From Magnetofaba australis IT-1 (lineage in GTDB: Bacteria; Pseudomonadota; Magnetococcia; Magnetococcales; Magnetococcaceae): a stretch of DNA of 64,000 bases. The stretch lies in assembly GCF_002109495.1 (NCBI RefSeq), contig NZ_LVJN01000020.1:418300-482299 (forward strand). Reading direction: 5' to 3'. A program made the position numbers and the translations under genes. Under the pieces are notes generated by a model. The model searched no databases, had not been told where the DNA came from, and saw only the letters and a list, made by a program, of their open reading frames with translations. Of this stretch, positions 1-7,310 are shown piece by piece (the first letter of the stretch is position 1; each line of letters opens with the position of its first letter).

Positions 1-46
1 GCAGCGGGCGTTTTTGTTTATGGCTCTTTGGCGCGCAGCCGGGGCG

Positions 47-856
47 TTACAGGTGCTGTGAGCCATCTTCGGCGATGGAGGTCTGCGCGCCGCTGCTCTG
101 GGCGTAGACCAGCACCGGCGCCTCGCCGCGATTGCGAATCGCCACCCGGTCGCCCGGTTGCGGATTGCGCAGGGTGACGTAGTGGATGCCGTTGACCACC
201 AGCGCGCGGGCGGCGTCCCGGCGCGCGCCGGGGGCCTCATGCTGCACCATGATGGGGGTGGGTTGGGCGGCTTCGAACTGCAGCACCATGGGTCGATCCC
301 CCTCGGCGTTCAGATCCAGCCGCATGGATTGGCCGGGGAAGACGATAAACCGGCTGGTCCAATCCACATCCCGCGTGCGCGCCTCTTCAAACGAGACTTC
401 GGAGACTTCCAGGCGCGGCGATTCCGTTATGCCTGTTTGTTGAATCACCACCGGCGCCGCCAGGGTCAGGGCCAGCGCCGCCACGGCGCCGCCGCCGATG
501 AACGACATGGGCTGAATGGACAATCCCTGCGGATGCCGCAGCCAGTCGAACAAGCGCTGCAGCACGCCCGCAGGTCGAGCAACGGTTTGCGCGGCCAGAG
601 CGGTTTCGATGCGTTGGGCCAAGTCAGTGGCGGGGCGAGCCTGTTGGGCCTGGGCGCGCAAGTCGTCCAGCGCCTCCTCCAGGTCGGCCATTTCGCCCAT
701 GGCTTGGGCCGTTGGCAGCGGATTGGCCGCTGTGGCGCGATAGAGCCGACGCATCTGCTCGGGGCTCAACTGGGCGTCCAGACCCAGCGCAATGAGCTCC
801 AGCGTCTCTTCGTCCGGCTCCTGCTCAACATGTTTGTGGTCGTTATTGTGGACCAT
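47..856 (-). CDS. Membrane-anchored anti-sigma factor (probable)
   Basis: This 269-residue protein lies 56 bp downstream of an ECF sigma gene on the same strand, the usual place for a cognate anti-sigma factor. The N-terminal 110 residues are acidic, predicted helical and cytoplasmic. One transmembrane segment follows at about residues 117-138, then a C-terminal domain of about 130 residues that would face the periplasm. No HxxxCxxC zinc anti-sigma motif is present, so it would be a non-zinc type. It probably holds the sigma factor at the membrane until an envelope signal releases it. The pairing is inferred from position and topology; I do not recognise the periplasmic domain. Confidence 0.6.
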   Translation of the reverse strand: MVHNNDHKHVEQEPDEETLELIALGLDAQLSPEQMRRLYRATAANPLPTAQAMGEMADLEEALDDLRAQAQQARPATDLAQRIETALAAQTVARPAGVLQRLFDWLRHPQGLSIQPMSFIGGGAVAALALTLAAPVVIQQTGITESPRLEVSEVSFEEARTRDVDWTSRFIVFPGQSMRLDLNAEGDRPMVLQFEAAQPTPIMVQHEAPGARRDAARALVVNGIHYVTLRNPQPGDRVAIRNRGEAPVLVYAQSSGAQTSIAEDGSQHL

Positions 857-912
857 GGCGGTTTTCTCCCTTGGCCCTTAAGTGACCGCTGTGGGCAAAT
901 GGTTGCATCGGG

Positions 913-1509
913 TCACTCCATTTCCTGGAACAGCGACATCTGATTCTGCTCGGTGAGCAGCGCGCGCAGCTTTTTGCGGGCGCGGAAGATGCGCGTTTTC
1001 AGTGCGCTGAGGGACAGATCGCAGATCTGCGCCGCCTCCTCATAACCCAACCCCTCCAACGAGATCAGCGCCAGCGGCTGATACAGCTCTTCGGGCAACT
1101 GACTGAGCGCATGCTGAAGAGCGGCCATGCGCGCGTCGCTGGCGGCGATGGTCTCGGGGTCGGGTTCGTTGGAGGCGTGGTGTCGCAACGCCTCATCATC
1201 CACCATCTGATAGCGGAACTGCGGCGCGCGCGAGCGGAAGTTGCGCGCCAGATTGTTGGCGATGCCCAGCAGCCAGGTGGAGAACAGCGATTGGCCCTGG
1301 AATGCGCGCAGTTTGCGGTGCGCCTCCAGAAAGGTCTCCTGGGTCAACTCCTCGGCGTCTTCGGCCAGGGGGATCTGCCGCAGAATAAAGCGGTAGACGC
1401 GCAGGTGCAGACGACGCGCCACGGCGTTGAAGGCGTGTGGATCTCCATCCAACGTGGCGCGCAGGGCGTCGGCGTCGGGGTCATGGGCGACGAACTGTGG
1501 GACGGTCAT
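913..1509 (-). CDS. ECF-subfamily RNA polymerase sigma-70 factor
   Basis: This is a 198-residue extracytoplasmic-function sigma factor. Region 2 (about residues 22-88) contains the core-binding/-10 recognition helix with DAEELTQETFLEAHRKL and a following Trp. Region 4 (about 130-185) carries a helix-turn-helix, YEEAAQICDLSLSALKTRIF, followed by a basic RARKKLR helix for -35 recognition. The reading frame is open further upstream, but the ATG at 1509 gives a family-typical length. It is followed by the probable anti-sigma gene, and its targets may include the neighbouring exported proteins. No autoregulatory promoter was identified. Confidence 0.9.
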   Translation of the reverse strand: MTVPQFVAHDPDADALRATLDGDPHAFNAVARRLHLRVYRFILRQIPLAEDAEELTQETFLEAHRKLRAFQGQSLFSTWLLGIANNLARNFRSRAPQFRYQMVDDEALRHHASNEPDPETIAASDARMAALQHALSQLPEELYQPLALISLEGLGYEEAAQICDLSLSALKTRIFRARKKLRALLTEQNQMSLFQEME

Positions 1510-1528
1510 AAGGCGATGCGCAGGCGCG

Positions 1529-1873
1529 TCACTTGAGCGAACAGCGCAGCGCGCGTCCGCCGCCGCTGACCATGGCGGAGCCATTGCGCGGGGTTTTGAC
1601 GCGGCACTCGCCATCCCAACCGGGTTGGCCGCCGGGCTTGACCGGCGTGTAGCCGGACATGGCCATAAGCGGCGTGGGATCGTTGCGGCATTGGGAGGCG
1701 GCGCAGCAGGCTTTGCCGCCTGGGGCGATATCGGCCTGATAGCGGGAGGCGTCCAACGCCTGCACGTGAATATTCTCGGCGGTCTGGTTGAACACGCAGA
1801 AGGCGGCGGCCGGCGCGGGCGCGGCCAGCAGCAACAGGGCGGTCAAGGCGCCGGAGCGCCAAAACATGCGCAT
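1529..1873 (-). CDS. Small exported cysteine-containing protein
   Basis: This is a 114-residue protein with an N-terminal signal peptide: MRMFWRSG, a leucine/alanine core, and AAA before the mature FCVFNQT. The mature part has six cysteines, including the CCAASQC cluster, which suggests disulfide bonds or metal binding in the periplasm. An AGGAG Shine-Dalgarno lies 8 nt before the ATG at 1873, so this start is preferred over an upstream in-frame one. It sits just upstream of the ECF sigma gene, 19 bp away on the same strand, and may share its transcript. I do not recognise the family; a link to the sigma/anti-sigma pair is only positional. Confidence 0.65.
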   Translation of the reverse strand: MRMFWRSGALTALLLLAAPAPAAAFCVFNQTAENIHVQALDASRYQADIAPGGKACCAASQCRNDPTPLMAMSGYTPVKPGGQPGWDGECRVKTPRNGSAMVSGGGRALRCSLK

Positions 1874-2094
1874 GGGTTGTTCTCCTACAAGGGCGCCCCC
1901 GATTGGGGCTGTTCCCATGTGTGGCGGATAGGGGCGGCGAGTTTCAATCTCGCATCCTACGGCGCCTGGGTCCCGGCGCCAAGCCTCGCAAATGGGAAAC
2001 GCGCGCTACTTTCGCTCTGACGGCGCCACGCAATGGGTAAGACGCGGCGCCAACGCCGCGCCCGCAACCGTCCTCAGGGCGGAGGAGAAGAGCG

Positions 2095-2913
2095 ATGAGC
2101 AACCGAAATTTTCACCGTGTGTTGAGCCTGGCCGCCATCATCTGCTTGGCGTTGTTGGGCAGCGGCGTTTTCGCCGTCCAGGCCGCAGCGCGAGAGTTGG
2201 TGAGCGTGGATGTGATGGTGAATGGGCGGGCGCTTACCCAGTATCGCGCCAGGGGCCAGCATTATGTGGCTGGTCAGCGCGGCGAGGAGTACACCCTGCG
2301 CCTGACCAATCACGGCAATGAGCGGCTGCTGTGCGCGCTGTCGGTGGATGGGCGTTCCGTGATCGATGGCCAGCAGGCGGGTTATGACAGCGGCGGCTAT
2401 GTGCTGGAGCCGCGCTCCACCACCAACGTGACCGGTTGGCGACTCAATCGCCGCCACGCTGCGCGCTTCACGTTTAGCGACCGGCGCAACGCCTACGCCA
2501 CGCTGCTGGGCGATGAGGACAATCTGGGCGTGATCGGCTGCGCGGTGTTTCGTGAAAAGCGGCGGACGCAGCTTTTCGACACTCATCGTGGGCGCACGCT
2601 GGGCGGCGACTCCTCCATGGGTTCGCTCGGCAGAAGCCTGCGCGGCGACCAGGGCACGGCGTTTGGCCGTCCCGTGCGCGCGCCGGTGCAGGTGACCCGC
2701 TTTGAACGCGCCAGCCGCGAGCCGGAGCTGGTGATCTCCATTCGCTACGCCAGCCGTCGGCAATTGGCGCGCATGGGGGTGCTGCCCCATCGACGTCACA
2801 AGCAGTGGAGTCCCGACCCTTTCCCCACCACCAGTTGGGCCGAGCCGCCCAATAACTGGCCCTGGAGCCTGTTGCTGGAGAATCAATCCCGGCGTCACCA
2901 CGGACATCGGTAA
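2095..2913 (+). CDS. Exported protein of unknown function
   Basis: This is a 272-residue protein with a clear signal peptide (hydrophobic core about residues 10-28, cleavage near AVQAAA). A GGAGG-like ribosome site precedes the ATG. The mature N-terminal half is beta-rich, with two cysteines in the contexts RLLCALSVDG and VIGCAVFRE that could pair. The C-terminal 90 residues are basic and low in complexity. The gene is transcribed divergently from the small exported protein and the ECF sigma operon. I see no catalytic motif and recognise no family; a role in the envelope response controlled by the neighbouring sigma factor is speculative. Confidence 0.6.
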   Translation: MSNRNFHRVLSLAAIICLALLGSGVFAVQAAARELVSVDVMVNGRALTQYRARGQHYVAGQRGEEYTLRLTNHGNERLLCALSVDGRSVIDGQQAGYDSGGYVLEPRSTTNVTGWRLNRRHAARFTFSDRRNAYATLLGDEDNLGVIGCAVFREKRRTQLFDTHRGRTLGGDSSMGSLGRSLRGDQGTAFGRPVRAPVQVTRFERASREPELVISIRYASRRQLARMGVLPHRRHKQWSPDPFPTTSWAEPPNNWPWSLLLENQSRRHHGHR

Positions 2914-2914
2914 T

Positions 2915-2937
2915 CCACGCCCAGGGGGTGGGCGTGG
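2915..2937 (+). terminator. Hairpin after the exported protein
   Basis: A perfect 9-bp stem (CCACGCCCA/TGGGCGTGG) with a 5-nt loop lies 2 nt after the stop codon of the preceding gene. There is no T-run, so it may be a weak terminator or an mRNA 3'-end stabiliser. Confidence 0.4.
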
Positions 2938-3018
2938 CCGTGCGGGGCGTGTATGATAAAGCGCATTTGTGTTCGCTTATTGTGCATTCACTGAATTGTG
3001 ATCGAGTCTGAAACCGCC

Positions 3019-3699
3019 ATGTCCGACCCCCAATCCCTGCTTCCCGCCGACGGGATCCTCTGCCCGGAGTGCGACTTGCCGCAACGGCTGCCGCCGCTGA
3101 CGGCGGATGCGGCGGCGTTGTGCCCGCGCTGCGGCGCCACGCTCTATCGCGGGCAGCCGGAGGGGATGCGCCGGGCGCTGGCCTGCTCATTGGCGGGATT
3201 GCTGCTGTTCCCGGCGGCCATGTTCGCCCCGTTCATGACTCTGGACGTGGGGGGGCGCATAAGTCGCGGCGCCATCGTCGACGGAGTGGCGGCCATGGCC
3301 CATGAGGAGATGTGGATCGTCGCCGTGTTGGTGCTGATTACCGGCACGCTGGCGCCGCTGGCGATGCTGCTGGGGGAGACCTATCTGCTGTTGGCGATCC
3401 GCTGGAAGCGCGTGCCGCCGTGGGGCGGGCGCCTGTTTCGTTGGCTGCGCTTTCTGAGCCGTTGGAGCATGATGGAGGTCTACATGCTTGGGCTGCTGGT
3501 GGCGCTGGTCAAACTGGGCGATCTGGCGCAGGTGACGCCGGAGGCGGGGTTGTTCGCATTTGGCGGCCTGGTGGCCATGAGCGCGGCCTCGGCAGCGGCG
3601 TTGGAGCCGCGCGATGTGTGGGCGCACATGCCCCTGCGCGCGCTGCAGGACGCCTCCGCCTCGGACGCCGCCGCCGCTGCGCTGGAGGCGACCTCATGA
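3019..3699 (+). CDS. pqiA: PqiA-domain inner-membrane protein, first half
   Basis: This is a 226-residue member of the paraquat-inducible protein A family. A zinc-ribbon-like pair of CxxC motifs (C15/C18 and C35/C38) precedes four hydrophobic segments at about 52-75, 98-125, 150-170 and 177-195. In E. coli PqiA a single polypeptide holds two such modules; here the second module is the next gene, overlapping by 4 bp. PqiA partners the MCE-domain protein PqiB in moving lipid between inner and outer membranes. A GTG 21 bp upstream is an alternative start, but the ATG at 3019 is preferred. Translational coupling with the next gene suggests the two halves assemble. Confidence 0.85.
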   Translation: MSDPQSLLPADGILCPECDLPQRLPPLTADAAALCPRCGATLYRGQPEGMRRALACSLAGLLLFPAAMFAPFMTLDVGGRISRGAIVDGVAAMAHEEMWIVAVLVLITGTLAPLAMLLGETYLLLAIRWKRVPPWGGRLFRWLRFLSRWSMMEVYMLGLLVALVKLGDLAQVTPEAGLFAFGGLVAMSAASAAALEPRDVWAHMPLRALQDASASDAAAAALEATS

Positions 3700-4328
3700 G
3701 TATCGGGCCGCGCGCATTGGATGCGGGCGTGATCCAGTGTCACGACTGCCATCTGCCCGCGTCGCTGGAGCGCAGCGGAGAGCCCTGTCCGCGCTGTGGC
3801 GCCACTCTGCATCCGCGCAAGGTCGCCGGGACCACCCGCGCCTGGGCGCTGCTGATAACCGCCGCCATCTTCTATATCCCCTCCAACGTCCTGCCCATCA
3901 TGACCGTTATTCAGATGGGCCGCGGCGAACCCGACACCATCATGAGCGGCGTGATCAAGCTCTATGCCCACGGCATGTGGCCGCTGGCGCTGATCGTATT
4001 CGTCGCCAGCATTCTGGTGCCGCTGTTCAAACTGGCGGCGCTGTCGTGGATTCTCTACGCCACGCAACGCGGCTCGGCGCAGCGGTTGCGCACCCGCGCA
4101 CAGATGTATCGCGTGACCGAATTCATCGGTCGCTGGTCCATGGTGGACATCTTTGTCATCGCCATTCTCACCGCCCTGGTGGAGCTGGGCGCCATCGCCT
4201 TGATTGAGCCGGGCCCGGCGGCGATCTTCTTTGGCGCGGTGGTGGTGTTCACCATGTTGGCGGCGGAGAGTTTCGATCCTCGTTTGATGTGGGATGTCGC
4301 ATCCCAATCGGAGTCCAAGCATGACTGA
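3696..4328 (+). CDS. pqiA: PqiA-domain inner-membrane protein, second half
   Basis: This is a 210-residue PqiA-family protein that again begins with two CxxC motifs (C15/C18 and C31/C34) followed by four membrane segments. Its ATG overlaps the stop of the preceding PqiA gene (ATGA), and its stop overlaps the start of pqiB by 8 bp, so all three are translationally coupled. The two PqiA genes together equal one full-length PqiA. Its likely role is the inner-membrane part of a PqiABC lipid-transport machine; this function comes from the family and not from this sequence alone. Confidence 0.85.
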   Translation: MSIGPRALDAGVIQCHDCHLPASLERSGEPCPRCGATLHPRKVAGTTRAWALLITAAIFYIPSNVLPIMTVIQMGRGEPDTIMSGVIKLYAHGMWPLALIVFVASILVPLFKLAALSWILYATQRGSAQRLRTRAQMYRVTEFIGRWSMVDIFVIAILTALVELGAIALIEPGPAAIFFGAVVVFTMLAAESFDPRLMWDVASQSESKHD

Positions 4329-5994
4329 AGAGCAAACGCCGCTTGCCCAAGCCCAAACGCGTAAAAAGCGTGGGCTGTCGCTGGTGTGGATTCTGCCGCT
4401 GACGGCGGCGTTGGTGGTGGGGTGGCTGGCCTTGGACGCCTGGCTGTCGCGCGGGCCAGAGATCCTCATCACCTTCAAGAACGCCCAAGGGCTGGTGGCG
4501 GGCAAGACTCCCATCAAGTACAAACAGGTGCAGATGGGGGTGGTGGAGAAGGTGACCCTGGCGGAGGATCTGAGCCAAGTCACCGTCACCGCGCGCATGC
4601 GCAAACAGGTGGCTGGCCATCTGACCAGCGGCGCGCGCTTCTGGGTGGTGCGTCCGCAACTTTCCATCAAGGAGGTCTCCGGCCTGGACACCCTGGTCTC
4701 CGGCGTCTATATCGCCATGGCGCCGGGCAAGGGCGATCTGACTCGTCGTTTCACCGCACAGGAGAAGGCGCCCGCCATCGCCCCCGATCAGCCGGGGCGC
4801 AGCTTCACCCTCACCACGCCGGATCTGGGTTCGTTGCAGGTGGGCTCGCCGGTCTACTACCGGGGCTTGGATGTGGGGCAAGTGGTGGACTACCAACTCA
4901 ATCAGCAACGCACCGGGGTGAATGTGCGCATCTACGTCAATGCGCCGCACCACTACCGGGTGCGGAAAAATAGCCGGTTTTGGAACGTCAGCGGCATCAA
5001 TGTCTCGGTCGGGGCCGACGGCATGCGCGTCAATACCCAGTCGCTGCAATCGTTGCTGGCGGGGGGCGTTGCTTTTGACGCGCCGGAGACCAGCCTGGAC
5101 GACTCCGCTCCGGCGGAGGCGGAGCGCGTGTTTCGTCTCTACGCCAACCGGGATCAGATCGAAGAGCGCGCGTATGATCTGAAGGTCCACGCCGTGGCCT
5201 ATTTCGATGGCTCGGTGCGTGGTTTGAAAGTGGGCGCGCCGGTGGAGTTTCGCGGCATTCGCGTCGGGCGGGTGGTGGATATCCGCCTCGATTACGACAA
5301 GGAGTCGGGACGCTTTCACATTCCGGTATTGTTGGAGATCGAACCTGAGCGTCTGGCCGACCGTGAGCACCTGCCCGCCGATCGCAATCTGATCCTCAAA
5401 CAGATGGTGGCGCAGGGGCTGCGCGCGCAGTTGATCAGCGGCAATCTGCTCACTGGGCAGTTGCTGGTGGATCTGGATATGCGCCCGGAGACGGCGGTGC
5501 GGCTTTCGGGATTGCAGAGTCGTTATCTGGAGATGCCCACGCTACCGTCGGAGTTTGCCGAGATCACCGAGTCGGTGCGCACCCTGCTCAATCAGTTCAA
5601 GCAGCTGCCCATCGCCGAAATCGGCCAGGAGGCGCTGCAGACCGCTAAAGGCGTCAACAAGCTGGTCAACGATCCCAATCTGCAGGGGATCGCCAAGAGT
5701 CTGAACGACACTCTGGCCTCCTGGTCGGCGGTGGCCAAAGCGTTTGAGGGTAAGGCGGATCCGGTGTCGCAGGAGATTCTGGCCGCCTCCAAGGAGGTCA
5801 CCGGCACCCTCAAACAGGTGACCGCGACCCTGGCGACGGTGGAGGATCTGGTGGCGCCCGATTCGGCGCTGCAGTTCCAGTTGGTGGAGACTCTCAAGCA
5901 GTTGTCCGAAGCGGCGCGGGCGGCGCGCTCGCTGGCGACGACGTTGGATCGTAATCCGCAATCGCTGCTGTTTGGCAATCAGGAGAGACGGTGA
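4321..5994 (+). CDS. pqiB: PqiB-like MCE-domain lipid-transport protein
   Basis: This is a 557-residue protein with one N-terminal transmembrane anchor (about residues 20-42) and three MCE/MlaD domains. Their starts are recognisable near residues 47, 160 and 292 by the GLxxGxPVxYRGxxVGxV pattern. A long C-terminal helical segment follows, expected to form the needle that spans the periplasm. In E. coli PqiB forms a hexameric tube bridging the two membranes. The operon context (two PqiA halves upstream, a PqiC lipoprotein downstream) supports the call. The start ATG overlaps the preceding stop. Confidence 0.9.
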   Translation: MTEEQTPLAQAQTRKKRGLSLVWILPLTAALVVGWLALDAWLSRGPEILITFKNAQGLVAGKTPIKYKQVQMGVVEKVTLAEDLSQVTVTARMRKQVAGHLTSGARFWVVRPQLSIKEVSGLDTLVSGVYIAMAPGKGDLTRRFTAQEKAPAIAPDQPGRSFTLTTPDLGSLQVGSPVYYRGLDVGQVVDYQLNQQRTGVNVRIYVNAPHHYRVRKNSRFWNVSGINVSVGADGMRVNTQSLQSLLAGGVAFDAPETSLDDSAPAEAERVFRLYANRDQIEERAYDLKVHAVAYFDGSVRGLKVGAPVEFRGIRVGRVVDIRLDYDKESGRFHIPVLLEIEPERLADREHLPADRNLILKQMVAQGLRAQLISGNLLTGQLLVDLDMRPETAVRLSGLQSRYLEMPTLPSEFAEITESVRTLLNQFKQLPIAEIGQEALQTAKGVNKLVNDPNLQGIAKSLNDTLASWSAVAKAFEGKADPVSQEILAASKEVTGTLKQVTATLATVEDLVAPDSALQFQLVETLKQLSEAARAARSLATTLDRNPQSLLFGNQERR

Positions 5995-6617
5995 TGGGCG
6001 CACTTTGGCGTATGCGCATGGGCGTGGTGATGGCTGGGCTGCTGCTGGGCGGCTGTACGGTGGGACCGGAGCCGGTGGTGGAGGAGCGATTCGCCACCTT
6101 GCGCGCGGTGGAGCCGTGGCCGCAGCGCGAACTCTCCCAGGAGGGGGTGGCGCTGCTGGTGATGCCGCTGCAACTGCCGCCCTACTTGAACCGTCCCGAG
6201 CGGGTGGTGGAGGTGGGCGAGTATGGCCATCGGCTGGTGACCCGCACCCGCTGGAGCGAACCGTTGGAGTCGCTCACCACACGGGTTTTGGAGACCAATC
6301 TGAGCCGCTTGCTGGATTCGGCGCGGGTGATGCGGCCGACGCCGGGCAGTCGTAGCAAACCCCAGTGGGTGCTGGATGCCCGGGTGTTGCGTTTTGACCG
6401 CGCCGAAGCGGGCGATGTGGTGCTGGAGGCGCGTTGGCGTCTGCTCACCGGCGCCCAACGCAAGGAGCTGGTGACCCGCTGGACCCGTTATGAAGAGCCG
6501 GTGGAGGGGTGGGGCGGACAAGCCACGGAGGCGGCCATGAGTCAGGCGTTGGGTGCGTTTGCGCGCGATATCGCCGAGGTCATTAAGGGATTTGAGCCTG
6601 CGCGCTCTAGTCGCTAG
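5994..6617 (+). CDS. pqiC: PqiC-like outer-membrane lipoprotein
   Basis: This is a 207-residue lipoprotein of the ABC-type transport auxiliary (PqiC/YmbA) family. The lipobox LLLGGC places the lipidated Cys at about residue 21. The mature part contains family-like segments such as YLNRPERVVEVGEYGHRLV. An AGGAGA ribosome site lies 6 nt before the ATG at 5994, whose A overlaps the pqiB stop. PqiC anchors the PqiB tube to the outer membrane. The last codons and the stop (TAG 6615-6617) lie inside the left end of a MITE-like repeat, so the native C-terminus was probably altered by that insertion. Confidence 0.85.
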   Translation: MGALWRMRMGVVMAGLLLGGCTVGPEPVVEERFATLRAVEPWPQRELSQEGVALLVMPLQLPPYLNRPERVVEVGEYGHRLVTRTRWSEPLESLTTRVLETNLSRLLDSARVMRPTPGSRSKPQWVLDARVLRFDRAEAGDVVLEARWRLLTGAQRKELVTRWTRYEEPVEGWGGQATEAAMSQALGAFARDIAEVIKGFEPARSSR

Positions 6618-6836
6618 CATCCAAAAGTGAACATATGGGCGCTGGAAGATATCGAGGGCTACGCCCTCGAGCTCCCAAGATCAAATCCAAATCGTAGGCT
6701 CTGGCCACACCCGCTGGGGGCGCGGCCCCCAGACCCCGCCGCCGACCTGTCGGCGGCCAATAGTCAACTCCAGCCGGGCCTGTGTCACGCAAATATTGAG
6801 TGTTTGGATGTGTGTCATTCTGAATTCAAGCGACTA
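6608..6836. repeat. MITE-like palindromic repeat, intact copy (A)
   Basis: This 229-bp element has related ends, TAGTCGCT at the left and AGCGACTA at the right, flanked by TA. Internally it has GC-rich hairpins: GATATCGAGGGC/GCCCTCGAG near 6650-6674, GCTGGGGGC/GCCCCCAG near 6713-6731 and GCCGCCGAC/GTCGGCGGC near 6737-6757. Diverged or interrupted copies occur at 27187-27405, 49931-50059 plus 51496-51564, and 55280-55400. It carries no gene. Both flanking convergent genes end inside its termini. The TA flanks suggest mobilisation by an IS630/mariner-type transposase, which is an inference. Confidence 0.75.
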
Positions 6837-7305
6837 TAGATGAGATGCGCGCGCCAGTCTGGTTGCGCTCTTGCGACCAGCGGCGCCAGTCGCCGTGGGC
6901 GATGGGTCGTGCGTCGGGGAACAGATCCAGCGGTTGATTGAACCAGTAGACCCACGCTGCCGAGTGGGCGGGGTGGTCGATGGGCGTCCAGCGGCGGACG
7001 AACAGCCCTTCTGCGGGGGCGTCGATGGGGAAGCCTTCGTACTCATCCAGAACGGGCAGATCCTGCGCCGGGCGCTGCGCCAGGAAGAGTTCGGCGCGGG
7101 TGCATGAGGCGCTATCTGCCGCCGAGGGCAGCAGGCCGGGGTAGGGACCCAGATCCCACAATGCGCCGCCGATGGCGCACGCGCCCAACGGCGTCAGGGC
7201 GTTACCCAAGCCGAGTCGCTCCAGCGCGCCCACCCCGGGCATCAATGTGCCATACAGGGCCAGCAGCGCTGGGCGCTGGGGCGATTCGTTCAACAATTCA
7301 GGCAT
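6826..7305 (-). CDS. Gamma-glutamylcyclotransferase-fold (AIG2-like) protein
   Basis: This is a 159-residue protein of the gamma-glutamylcyclotransferase/AIG2 superfamily. The substrate-loop signature YGTLMPG is at residues 18-24, and LDEYEGFP near residue 90 holds the predicted catalytic Glu. Members convert gamma-glutamyl amines or peptides to 5-oxoproline, but substrates differ widely and cannot be assigned here. The stop codon lies in the right end of the adjacent MITE-like repeat, so the last few residues (about SSIVA) come from the insertion. It is transcribed in the same direction as the MSHA operon, 5 bp downstream of mshP, and could be its last gene. Confidence 0.8.
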   Translation of the reverse strand: MPELLNESPQRPALLALYGTLMPGVGALERLGLGNALTPLGACAIGGALWDLGPYPGLLPSAADSASCTRAELFLAQRPAQDLPVLDEYEGFPIDAPAEGLFVRRWTPIDHPAHSAAWVYWFNQPLDLFPDARPIAHGDWRRWSQERNQTGARISSIVA

Positions 7306-7310
7306 GGGGC

